NCBI GenBank assembly: GCA_002162755.1
Contig: MAAS01000009.1
Coordinates: 1-62,195 of the forward strand
Length of the DNA stretch: 62,195 bases
Direction: 5' to 3'
DNA from: Gammaproteobacteria bacterium 50_400_T64
GTDB lineage: Bacteria > Pseudomonadota > Gammaproteobacteria > Pseudomonadales > Porticoccaceae
Shown: positions 55,291 through 62,195 of the stretch, one piece after another
How positions within the stretch are numbered: position 1 is the first letter of the stretch
Layout of the letters: each line of letters starts with the position of its first letter
Position numbers and translations under genes: made by a program
The notes under the pieces: generated by a model
Database searches by the model: none
The model's input: only the letters and a program-made list of their open reading frames with translations
What the model was told of the DNA's origin: nothing

Positions 55291-56115
55291 ATGAGTGAAT
55301 ACAATACCAGCGATGTGATGGAGGAGTTGCTTGACCATTTGGAAAGTGATGGTGAAGACGGCCCTTTTGCTCATGACCCGTCGATTGAATCGACGCTAAC
55401 GCCGATTTGGCGTGAGGTTATTTTTCCCGTTGAATTGACAGCCCTGCATTGTCATCCCGTATTTTGGGGCCGCGGTGTAGAGCATGGTAATGGCGAGCCG
55501 GTATTAGTGATTCCCGGCTTTATCGCCAACGATCTTATAATGTTACCGATGCGCCAATGGATGCGCCGCATTGGTTACAAGCCCCATGCGGCAAGGATTC
55601 ACTGGAATACCAATTGTCCCGAAAAAACGGCGACACGGCTGATCCGTCAAATTGAGGGCATTCACCGCAAGACCGGGCAAAAAGTCATTCTGGTGGGCCA
55701 TAGTTTGGGCGGCATGCTGGCTAAATCCATCGTGCAGAAAGTGCCTGAGTTGATTAATCGCGTCGTCACTGTGGGCTCGCCTTTTCGGGATATCGTTGAA
55801 GCCCACCCTTCGGTGACGGGCGTTTGGGATTATCTGAAAATTGGTCAGGGTAAGTTGGTGGGTCGTGACCTGGGCCCTTCCTGCGGCACGGGTTACTGTA
55901 TGTGCGACTTTGTACAAAATATGATTGCACCGCGCAGTGTTGATGTCCCGCAATTTGCGATTTACTCGAGAAATGATGGCATCGTCGGCTGGCAGAGTTG
56001 CGCCGAAGAAGACGAAAGCCTCAATATTGAAGTCAACAAGGCGTCCCATATGGGCCTTGCCTTTAATATCGGTTCCTACAAAGCCCTGGCAAAGCGCATG
56101 GCGCAGGCTGTTTAG
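55291..56115 (+). CDS. Alpha/beta hydrolase (triacylglycerol-lipase-like)
   Basis: 274 residues with no signal peptide. The nucleophile Ser is in VGHSLGGMLAK, preceded by VLVIPGFIANDLIM (oxyanion loop) and followed by GSPFRD; a late SHMGL His fits the triad. A Cys-rich patch CGTGYCMC lies near residue 193-200. Position beside phasin and phaCE hints at PHA depolymerase or acyl-transfer activity, but the sequence itself only shows a lipase-like hydrolase. The ribosome site is AAGGATTGG. Confidence 0.82.
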   Translation: MSEYNTSDVMEELLDHLESDGEDGPFAHDPSIESTLTPIWREVIFPVELTALHCHPVFWGRGVEHGNGEPVLVIPGFIANDLIMLPMRQWMRRIGYKPHAARIHWNTNCPEKTATRLIRQIEGIHRKTGQKVILVGHSLGGMLAKSIVQKVPELINRVVTVGSPFRDIVEAHPSVTGVWDYLKIGQGKLVGRDLGPSCGTGYCMCDFVQNMIAPRSVDVPQFAIYSRNDGIVGWQSCAEEDESLNIEVNKASHMGLAFNIGSYKALAKRMAQAV

Positions 56116-56123
56116 CTTTTAGC

Positions 56124-56696
56124 TCAGTCCTCACTCCTGCTAATCGCTTGACCCCTGGCATTCAACCAGGCGATAAATGCCCCACTCACCAATCCGGACA
56201 TGTGACCGGCCCAGGAAATATGCGGCCGAAAGTCGAAGACGGAGAATAAGAGGTTGGGATATAAAATCAGGGCGACCACGGCGATGACAATGGCTTTTGT
56301 CGAGCGTCGAAAATAGGCATCGGTGATGATAAAGGCCCAGAGGCCAAGAATGACGCCGCTGGCACCGATATGGTAGGCATTACTGCCAAATAGCCAGGTG
56401 CCGAGCCCCGCCAACAAGGTCAAAATTGCCCACAACTCCCAAAATTCGGCGTCCTTTTTTGTTTGTACTAAGAGGCCCAGGCCGAGTAGTGCCACGCTAT
56501 TACCCATCAAGTGCCACAGGTTGGCGTGTATCAAGGGTGCCAGGGCGATATGCCAAATCTCCGTGACGCTGCGGGGCATGATGCCGTAGTGGTGTAGGTC
56601 GCCAGGAATAAACCATTGCAGGCCATGCACCGCCCATAGCGCGGCCAGTAAATAAATAACGGCGGGTGCTTTTAGCGGGCTTGAAAAAACACTCAT
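56124..56696 (-). CDS. Rhomboid-family intramembrane serine protease
   Basis: About 190 residues from ATG 56696, which shares ATGA with the upstream channel stop, a sign of coupled translation; the frame also continues to 56765 inside that gene. Six or so membrane helices are visible. HANLWHLMGN (H-x3-N), the catalytic Ser in HIGASGVILG and His in SWAGHMSGLVSG define the rhomboid core. It cleaves membrane proteins within the bilayer. It is the last gene of the PspA operon. Confidence 0.9.
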   Translation of the reverse strand: MSVFSSPLKAPAVIYLLAALWAVHGLQWFIPGDLHHYGIMPRSVTEIWHIALAPLIHANLWHLMGNSVALLGLGLLVQTKKDAEFWELWAILTLLAGLGTWLFGSNAYHIGASGVILGLWAFIITDAYFRRSTKAIVIAVVALILYPNLLFSVFDFRPHISWAGHMSGLVSGAFIAWLNARGQAISRSED

Positions 56697-57823
56697 GAGG
56701 TGGCGTCGGCCGCTGTCTGCAGGCGAGCAAACGCCGCTCTGAGTGTATTGGCAGGTATCGTGCATCCGGCGCGGGTCATGGAAATAATACCGCTGCCAGA
56801 GCCACTATGCAGGGCCGCCGGGTTACTGTGTACACCCTCGGCGTCGATATAGGCGAGGGGGATGCCAAAATCATTGTCCATAAACACCGTGATAATGTCC
56901 TTCCACAATATATGGCTAAAGTCGAGATCGACCCGTTGCAGGTTACTTTCGTCGTGGGTAAATAAATTTTCCAGTACTACTTCGGTACCGGGTGTGGCGA
57001 GGGCGCGCACCAGGAGTTCGGGGTAGGCGCGAATGGGGCGTATCACCACGTCTGCGCCGGCTCGCTGCAAACGCTGGCGATTTTCATCGGCGATGCACTC
57101 AACCAGAATGGTGGCTGAACTGCCGATATCCTGAATGCGGCTGAGGATGTCGAAGGTCAGGCTATCCGATAGAGGATCGCTGCCGTCGCGCGCTAAAATA
57201 ACAATAAATGCCGCTTGATTGACGTTGACGGCCGCCAGGCTTTTGGCATGCTCAGGGCCGCCGTTGTAGTGTACGACGCTGTGGGCGCTGAGCTCGCGGG
57301 GCAGGCCCTTGGGGTAATTGCGGGTCAATATTTGCAGGGGTAGTTGTGCAAACTTTGGCGTGGCGCGCATCTGGCCGATTAAGCGTTCGAGGTAGGCGTC
57401 GCTATTCTCCGCCGGTGTGTTAATGATCAGCAGGTGCTTATTCATGTCGCTCCATATCCAGTTGCCCCGGAGTTTGTCGTCACGTTTTTTTAGGCGGTAT
57501 TCAAAAAACTCCGCAGCCAGTTGTGCCAGTAGTGATATTGCCAATATATACAAACAGAGGGTGGTAGAAAGACGGCCTTGCCAGCTGGTGGCGGAAATAT
57601 CACCGTAGCCCACTGTGGTGACGGTGGTTACCGAGAGCCATAGGGCATCGGCCCAGCTGAGGTTTTCAAAATAGACCATCGCCACTGAATGGGTGAGGAT
57701 GAGGGCGATCAGTAAAAAAAACAGGCGGGCCAGTTTGTAAAGGGTGCCCTGCTGGTGATCGGCGGAGTATTTCAGGTGGCGGCTGCGCCGCAAGTGACGC
57801 AGATTGATGAACTGGATCAGCAT
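56693..57823 (-). CDS. Two-helix potassium-type ion channel with TrkA/RCK domain
   Basis: 376 residues. Two membrane helices (about 28-50 and 85-110) flank a pore loop with the K+ selectivity filter TTVGYGD. Two cytoplasmic TrkA-N/RCK-like regions follow (LLIINTPAENSDAYLE, ILTRNYPKGLP, AAFIVILARDGSDPLSDS, ATILVECIADENRQRLQRAG). It is a small K+ channel with a regulatory ligand domain like E. coli Kch. It lies 6 bases after the small gene at 57830 and overlaps the rhomboid start. Confidence 0.9.
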   Translation of the reverse strand: MLIQFINLRHLRRSRHLKYSADHQQGTLYKLARLFFLLIALILTHSVAMVYFENLSWADALWLSVTTVTTVGYGDISATSWQGRLSTTLCLYILAISLLAQLAAEFFEYRLKKRDDKLRGNWIWSDMNKHLLIINTPAENSDAYLERLIGQMRATPKFAQLPLQILTRNYPKGLPRELSAHSVVHYNGGPEHAKSLAAVNVNQAAFIVILARDGSDPLSDSLTFDILSRIQDIGSSATILVECIADENRQRLQRAGADVVIRPIRAYPELLVRALATPGTEVVLENLFTHDESNLQRVDLDFSHILWKDIITVFMDNDFGIPLAYIDAEGVHSNPAALHSGSGSGIISMTRAGCTIPANTLRAAFARLQTAADATS

Positions 57824-57829
57824 GGTGAA

Positions 57830-58201
57830 TTAGTGGCCCTGATCGGGTTTTGCGTCAGCACTGTCTGTCGGCGCAGCTGCCGGTTCGCGCTCTTGATAGC
57901 GCTCGGTAACCTCTTCGCGCACGCGCTGCTTGATAGTTTTCTCGTCGTCGACGGGAACCTGGTAGCGCTGTGAGAGGACGTGTAAATCATCGGGGTTAAA
58001 GGACAGGCCGATTCGCGGTCGCTGAATGCGCTGGTAGGGCAGGCCGACAATTTTGCGAATAATGTCGCTGGGGTTGAGGTTTTCATCGGCGGCGTCGTGG
58101 CGAATGCGTTTGTTGAGCTGTTCTTTAAAGACGAAGTGCATCTGCACTTTTTTAAGCGCGCGCTTTTCATCGGCCCATTTTGGATTGTGTTTAATCGCCA
58201 T
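57830..58201 (-). CDS. Small protein of PspA operon, possible RHH-like N-terminus
   Basis: 123 residues, very charged. The N-terminus has a basic helix and QMHFVFKEQLNKRIRHDAAD then NPSDIIRKIVGL, which looks like a ribbon-helix-helix DNA-binding arrangement, but I cannot confirm it. The C-terminus is Arg/Glu- and Ala/Pro-rich. It overlaps the end of the DUF2491 gene by 11 bases and is followed by the channel after 6 bases, so it is firmly part of the operon. Function is unknown. Confidence 0.7.
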   Translation of the reverse strand: MAIKHNPKWADEKRALKKVQMHFVFKEQLNKRIRHDAADENLNPSDIIRKIVGLPYQRIQRPRIGLSFNPDDLHVLSQRYQVPVDDEKTIKQRVREEVTERYQEREPAAAPTDSADAKPDQGH

Positions 58202-58841
58202 GGCTGTCTGCCGAATTGCGTGGCCACATTTGCTCGATCACATCGACAGCACAATAAACCTGCAGGAAAATCTCCGTGGTGCCATCCTCGTAGATTTCAA
58301 CGCCCAGACCGTAGTGGTCGTCACTGCCCTCGCACTCGTGGATGCGCAACTCTTCACCATCTTCGGCTGCCGCGAGGTCTTCTCCCTGGCAGTCGCGATC
58401 ATAATAGTAGGCTTCCTGTTCTTTGATACTTTGCTGGTAGCGGGGGCTGAGCCAATCGGTGAGCTCGCTGGGTGGGTTTTCGACGATCAGTTCGGGCCAG
58501 TTTTGGGACCACAATTGCGCAAAGCTGTCTTCATCAATAAAGGTGAGGAGCTGCTGGCGGGCAATTTTTCGGGCAAAGCACAACGATAGTTTGCCGTCTT
58601 CACGCTCAATACCCATAAAGTAGAGCTGGTTGTGGGCATCTTTTAGCACCACCTCTTTACTACTGCCCGAGGCAAACTCATAGGTGCCGACCTTAATCAC
58701 CTCCAGTGATTGCTCGCGCAGCGCAAGGGGCAGGGAATCGCGGTATTTCAGCGAGAGCATATCGCCAACCAGCAGTTGGCTGGGACAGTCGAGCTGGCGC
58801 TCACTCGAGGGCTTGTTGCGGGAGAGGAGCTTTTTAAGCAT
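58191..58841 (-). CDS. yjfK: DUF2491 (YjfK-like) protein
   Basis: 216 residues, acidic, no membrane helix. The pattern LLVGDMLSLKYRDSLPLALR, YFMGIEREDGKLSLCFARKI, LTDWLSPRYQQSIKEQEAYY and the final YEDGTTEIFLQVYCAVDVIEQ matches DUF2491, the YjfK family of E. coli. That gene sits with pspA-like yjfJ in E. coli too. It starts 68 bases downstream of the pspA gene. Confidence 0.88.
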   Translation of the reverse strand: MLKKLLSRNKPSSERQLDCPSQLLVGDMLSLKYRDSLPLALREQSLEVIKVGTYEFASGSSKEVVLKDAHNQLYFMGIEREDGKLSLCFARKIARQQLLTFIDEDSFAQLWSQNWPELIVENPPSELTDWLSPRYQQSIKEQEAYYYDRDCQGEDLAAAEDGEELRIHECEGSDDHYGLGVEIYEDGTTEIFLQVYCAVDVIEQMWPRNSADSHGD

Positions 58842-58909
58842 GGGCTTTCCAGGGCTAAGGCAGTCTGATTAAAGGCTGCCTTAGCGGCTTTGACGGTTAG
58901 GGGGCGGCT

Positions 58910-59605
58910 CTATTGACCAGATTTCTTTTTCAGCCGTTCGAGGACACTACTCGCGCCGCTACTGGTATTGGCGCCGATGCCGGCATCCTTTAATTTGCGG
59001 TCGAGGTCGTCACCGCTGGCCTCCCCTTCCATCCACTCGCCTGCTTCCATGCGATCTTCCCAATTGGCCTGCTTCTTTTTGACGCGCTCGAGAGCCTTGG
59101 ATACGCGGTGCTCACTGGCATTGGTGGCGGCAAAATTGGTCGACATGCTCGAGGTCGCTTTTTGCAATTGCTCAACGGTTTTTATTTTTTCGAGCTCTCG
59201 GCCATTCTTCTGAATGACCTTCTCGCGTTGGCGAATCATGCTGTTAATTTTATTGACCTGGGCACTCAGGGCGCTGTGCTCCGCGCTTTTTTCGCCAGCC
59301 TCATTCTCAATTTCAGCAATGCGCTCCGCGACCTCGATGGCCAGGGCTTCATTGCCAGCGTCGAGAGCTTGCACGGCCTTACTTTCGTAACTGGCGACAT
59401 CGCTTTCAAGGCTGTTGATTTCACGCTTGAGTTTAATTTCGCTGGCTTTGAGCCCGGTCAGGGATTGTTTGGCTTTGCCAATGGCGTCTTGCGCATCGCG
59501 AATTTCCTGGCCGAGAATGCGCACGGCATTGGCATCGACAATGGATTCGCCAACTTCACTGGCACCACCGCGCACGGCGGTTAATATGTTTTTTAAAATA
59601 CCCAT
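58910..59605 (-). CDS. pspA: PspA/IM30 family protein (YjfJ-like)
   Basis: 231 residues, almost all coiled coil. MGILKNILTAVRGGASEVGE as an amphipathic N-terminus, RILGQEIRDAQDAIGKAKQS and NRSLESDVASYESKAVQAL-like helices and a final acidic linker match the PspA/IM30/ESCRT-III-like fold, nearest to YjfJ. It binds stressed membranes and forms oligomers. It lies between DUF2170 and DUF2491 genes, the same order as in E. coli yjfIJK. Confidence 0.92.
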   Translation of the reverse strand: MGILKNILTAVRGGASEVGESIVDANAVRILGQEIRDAQDAIGKAKQSLTGLKASEIKLKREINSLESDVASYESKAVQALDAGNEALAIEVAERIAEIENEAGEKSAEHSALSAQVNKINSMIRQREKVIQKNGRELEKIKTVEQLQKATSSMSTNFAATNASEHRVSKALERVKKKQANWEDRMEAGEWMEGEASGDDLDRKLKDAGIGANTSSGASSVLERLKKKSGQ

Positions 59606-59668
59606 GGTGTATCTCCGTTATAAACAATTGTAGGGCGAGCGTGTTGGTCGAGGCTGCGGGCTTGCTAA

Positions 59669-60070
59669 TTAGAGCAGCAGGGGCTCGATGACCTGCAGTA
59701 CGTCGACGGTGTTTTCAGCTTGCACTTCGAGTTCGTGAACAATGTTTTCGAATAAGGTGTCCAGCGCCATGGCGCCAAATAAAATATAGCTGTTGCCCTG
59801 GCGGCCAATGGCGCTGAGGGGGATGGCGGGACTGATGAACAAAAGTTCCTCGTTGAGCTCGTTGACCTTGTCGGGCTTTACCTCGTTGACATCGAACAGC
59901 GGGGTGATAGCCAGCAGTTGCGTGTCGGTCTTGACGATGTTGATGGGAAATTCTTCATTGTTGGAACAGATGACTTCCAGTACGCCGCTCTCTGCCAGCA
60001 CGGCATCGAAGCGCGTATCTTCAGCGGTGAGGTGGGCGTTGAGTTTAAAGGCGAGTTCATTAAGCGACAT
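59669..60070 (-). CDS. yjfI: DUF2170 (YjfI-like) protein
   Basis: 133 residues, soluble. LNAHLTAEDTRFDAVLAESG, VICSNNEEFPINIV and IPLSAIGRQGNSYILFGAM define DUF2170 as in YjfI. A clear AAGGAG ribosome site lies upstream of the ATG, in the space between the hairpin at 60099 and the start. It is the first PspA-partner gene of the operon and is separated from it by 63 bases. Confidence 0.88.
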   Translation of the reverse strand: MSLNELAFKLNAHLTAEDTRFDAVLAESGVLEVICSNNEEFPINIVKTDTQLLAITPLFDVNEVKPDKVNELNEELLFISPAIPLSAIGRQGNSYILFGAMALDTLFENIVHELEVQAENTVDVLQVIEPLLL

Positions 60071-60098
60071 GCAAGGCTCCTTGGTAGTATTTACGCCG

Positions 60099-60141
60099 CG
60101 CCATAATATGGCATGGCGGCACTGTATGCCATATTATGGCG
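60099..60141. promoter_or_regulatory. 16-bp perfect inverted repeat inside the operon
   Basis: CGCCATAATATGGCAT (60099-60114) pairs perfectly with ATGCCATATTATGGCG (60126-60141), loop 11 bases. Each arm also contains the odd palindrome GCCATA-A-TATGGC. It directly follows the stop of the spermidine-synthase-like gene and precedes the DUF2170 gene. No T-run follows, so a plain terminator is less likely than an RNA-stabilising or processing hairpin or paired operators. Confidence 0.75.
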
Positions 60142-61887
60142 TTAGTCAAAGGGGTTTTGACCGGGGAAAAAGGCCCCGTCGTGTTGTTTCCAGGCGCGCT
60201 GGTGGTACTGGTAGAGTTGATGCGAGCCGAGGGTGTTGATCTTAATCTGCTTGGCGTCGGCAAAATAGCGCGGCGAGAACACAAAGGCGGCGAGAATTTG
60301 TGGTTTTGATAGCCAGTCGGACAGCGCTGCATCGTTTAGTGCCTCGCTGGCGGCAATGCGCTGTGAGGCGCTGCCGCCGCGCAGCGTGCCAATGGTCCAG
60401 CCCCACTCGCCGAAAGTCGGCACATTGGCGTGATATTGCTCGCTGGTAAAGCCCGCTGCCTGCAGGGTTTTGCCGATGGAAATAAAGGCCTGCTGGGTGT
60501 GGAAGGGCGAGGTCGATTGAATGCCAATGGCACCGTCGGCGCTGAGTAATTGCTTGAGGCGCAGATAGAAGAAGGTCGAATAGACTTTGTTGATATCGGG
60601 GTGGCTGGGGTCGGGCAGGTCGACGATGATGGTGTCGAAGTGGCGCCCGGCACTGAGCAGCGCCTCCACTTCGACAAAGGCGTCACCGACGATCACCTCG
60701 ACTCTTTCATCCCGAAAGGCAGCGCCGTTAAGTTGCAACAAGCGCGCAGAGATAGCGGGGGGGGCCTCGGGGTCGTCGCCACTAAACAGGGCAATCATCT
60801 CGCCATCGAGATCGATCAGCGTCACCGCCTCGGGTTGCCAGCGCAGAATGTCGCGCAGCGCCAGGCCGTCGCCACCGCCAATCACCAGTATTTTCTCCTG
60901 CCGCGCCGAGGCGAGCAGGGGCGGCAGGGTTAAATAGCTGTGGTAAATCAGTTCATCATTACTCGAAAACTGCAGGCGCCCGTTGATGTAGAGGCTGGTG
61001 ATTTTCGGCAGGCCGGCACCAATAATGCGCTCGGTCAGGGTGAGGTGCTGGTAGGGGGTGATTTTGGTGTACAGCACTTTGTCCTTAAACAGGGCGCGGT
61101 GCATATTGTCCATCCACGTTGCACCGCCGCCAGCGAGTGCGGCGAGTAGTACCAGCAGGCTGAGATGCGCCAACCACAGGGCTTTGCGTTGAGGTAGATG
61201 GGCGCGGTATTTGATCAGAAAGGCGATGCCGATCAGCGCGTTGACCAGAGCTGTGCTCAATGCCGCGACGAGCACCGGCAGTTGCAGGCAAAACAGCACC
61301 CAGATTGCCGCGCCAATGCCGGCGCCAATATAATCGGCGCCGTAAATGGTGCCCAGGTTGTGTTCGAGGTGCTGGCCGTGGAGCTGTTCGCGAATGCGCG
61401 CGATCAGGGGGATCTCCATGCCAATCATCAAGCCCAGTAGCCCCCCGATCACAAAGGGTGTGGCCTTGGCGATTTTGGCCAGGCCCTGCACCACCTGGCC
61501 GTCGGTGGTGATGCTGGGGTGCAGGCCGTAGATGTCCTGCAGATAGGCGGGAAAGCTAAAGGCCAGGGAGATGCTCAGGGAGATAATAATCAGCGCCGTG
61601 GCACCGAGGCTGGCGATGGCCCACTCCAGCCAGGCAAAACTTTTAAAGGGGCAGGGCAACCATTTGGCGAGCAGGGCGCCTACGCCCATGGCGACAATCA
61701 TCAGGCCGATCATGGCATAGAGCGTGGATTCGAGAGCGCCGAGCACGCGGCCGGCATAGTGGGCCATTAAATATTCGTAAATCAGGCCGCAGCCGGCCAG
61801 GGTCGCCATCACGGCGATCAGAAAAATATCGTGGAAAATCAGCTCGCGACGGGATTTTCTCGGCGGTTGTGACGGTGGGGCGCTCAC
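60142..61887 (-). CDS. Spermidine-synthase-like protein with N-terminal membrane domain
   Basis: 581 residues. About seven membrane helices cover residues 20-255. The C-terminal methyltransferase/aminopropyltransferase domain shows the nucleotide motif LVIGGGDGLALRDILRW (about 345), the acidic pair VTLIDLDGEM, VIVGDAF and the DLPDPSHPDINKVYS active-site region. It would use decarboxylated AdoMet with a polyamine, or a related substrate. GTG 61887 is the start used; upstream ribosome sites are weak. It follows the DUF350 gene by 55 bases. Confidence 0.85.
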   Translation of the reverse strand: MSAPPSQPPRKSRRELIFHDIFLIAVMATLAGCGLIYEYLMAHYAGRVLGALESTLYAMIGLMIVAMGVGALLAKWLPCPFKSFAWLEWAIASLGATALIIISLSISLAFSFPAYLQDIYGLHPSITTDGQVVQGLAKIAKATPFVIGGLLGLMIGMEIPLIARIREQLHGQHLEHNLGTIYGADYIGAGIGAAIWVLFCLQLPVLVAALSTALVNALIGIAFLIKYRAHLPQRKALWLAHLSLLVLLAALAGGGATWMDNMHRALFKDKVLYTKITPYQHLTLTERIIGAGLPKITSLYINGRLQFSSNDELIYHSYLTLPPLLASARQEKILVIGGGDGLALRDILRWQPEAVTLIDLDGEMIALFSGDDPEAPPAISARLLQLNGAAFRDERVEVIVGDAFVEVEALLSAGRHFDTIIVDLPDPSHPDINKVYSTFFYLRLKQLLSADGAIGIQSTSPFHTQQAFISIGKTLQAAGFTSEQYHANVPTFGEWGWTIGTLRGGSASQRIAASEALNDAALSDWLSKPQILAAFVFSPRYFADAKQIKINTLGSHQLYQYHQRAWKQHDGAFFPGQNPFD

Positions 61888-61942
61888 CCTAGGGAGTCTC
61901 TGAATAAGTCAGATGCGAGTTCATAGCTTGTTCAGGGGTTCC

Positions 61943-62195
61943 CTAAGCGAGCACGCCGATGAGCAGCAGGGCGACGGCAATATAAATCACTGCTTCGATG
62001 GCGGCGACGCCGATATTTTCTTGCTCGTCCACTTCTTCGGCGACATTAATCTTCAACAAGATAGCCTTGCGGGCGATCAGTGCCAGCGCGGGCAGGAGCA
62101 AAGCCAGACTGGTGCCAGCACCTAGCCAGTAGGCGACGGACAGCAGGGGCTCTGCTTGATAGTACTCGACCAGGCTGGCGCCGGCCGTCATCGCC
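61943..62195 (-). CDS. yjfL: DUF350 membrane protein (YjfL-like), partial
   Basis: The frame runs off the window end, so only the C-terminal about 83 residues are seen. Two membrane helices (VAYWLGAGTSLALLLPALALI and IGVAAIEAVIYIAVALLLIG) flank a charged loop with KINVAEEVDEQENIG, which matches the end of a DUF350 repeat. The Met at 62191 is probably internal. In E. coli, DUF350 protein YjfL belongs to the yjfIJKL cluster, the same set as here. It is the first known gene of the operon within the window. Confidence 0.75.
   Translation of the reverse strand, partial: AMTAGASLVEYYQAEPLLSVAYWLGAGTSLALLLPALALIARKAILLKINVAEEVDEQENIGVAAIEAVIYIAVALLLIGVLA

Noticed and set aside
61888-61942. Hairpin from AGGGA-CTGAA and TTCAG-TCCCT arms before the spermidine-synthase-like gene
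   Set aside because: The pairing is broken by several mismatches, so it is too weak to call.
1-62195. CRISPR array, rRNA, tRNA or prophage structural genes
   Set aside because: No repeat-spacer pattern, RNA gene motif or phage capsid/tail gene was seen; the lambda P-like gene stands alone.

Overview
The window looks like chromosome of an aerobic, heterotrophic, probably marine gammaproteobacterium. A member of the Cellvibrionales/Spongiibacteraceae type is my best guess. This is inference from gene content: two sets of acyl-CoA beta-oxidation genes, valine catabolism, a class III-like polyhydroxyalkanoate (PHA) synthase, B12 salvage rather than synthesis, large cyclic-di-GMP and PAS-sensor proteins, and E. 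coli-like EttA and YjfIJKL families. I saw no rRNA, tRNA or CRISPR array. Most of the window is densely packed core-type DNA. The clearest accessory patch is 34.9-38.2 kb, which is AT-richer by eye and holds an IS3-type remnant, a broken ParE toxin and two paralogous secreted proteins. A second scar at 14.4-14.7 kb holds a decayed dehydrogenase fragment.

Layout. 0-3.9 kb: a beta-oxidation operon (acyl-CoA dehydrogenase, MaoC hydratase, HSD17B4-like SDR, thiolase) closed by an intrinsic terminator. 4-14 kb: signalling genes, namely an MscS channel, a periplasmic binding protein, a hybrid histidine kinase, a chemoreceptor and a PAS/GAF/GGDEF/EAL protein with a perfect FNR/ANR-type box upstream. 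14.8-18.1 kb: a lambda P-like protein overlapping a protein with three DnaT-like repeats, divergent from radA. 18.1-24.7 kb: a TSUP permease, a NarK-type transporter with a consensus sigma-54 promoter, an acyl-CoA ligase and small envelope proteins. 24.9-30.7 kb: a cobalamin riboswitch followed by btuB-cobO-btuC-btuD-btuF. 30.8-34.9 kb: amtB, two small unknowns, and a GIDE-like/LemA pair. 38.3-47.8 kb: ettA, an SDR, then a valine-degradation regulon (AraC regulator divergent from mmsA, acyl-CoA dehydrogenase, two crotonases, mmsB). 48-51.8 kb: a GAF-GGDEF-EAL protein with a damaged EAL active site and a CocE-type hydrolase. 51.8-56.1 kb: a PHA locus (phaC, short phaE-like gene, PadR regulator, phasin, alpha/beta hydrolase). 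56.1-62.2 kb: a tightly packed operon on the minus strand, running DUF350 (cut by the window end), membrane spermidine-synthase-like protein, DUF2170, PspA, DUF2491, a small unknown, a TrkA-type ion channel and a rhomboid protease.

How the genes work together. The valine operon would make propionyl-CoA, and the first beta-oxidation operon would shorten a branched or ring-bearing acyl-CoA by a D-hydroxyacyl route like that used for sterol side chains. The PHA locus stores the resulting (R)-3-hydroxyacyl units. The B12 operon imports and adenosylates cobalamin under riboswitch control. The last operon is the most intriguing system. It joins the E. coli yjfIJKL-type PspA envelope-stress genes to a polyamine-synthase-like membrane protein, a potassium-type channel and a rhomboid protease, and carries a 16-bp perfect hairpin between its second and third genes.
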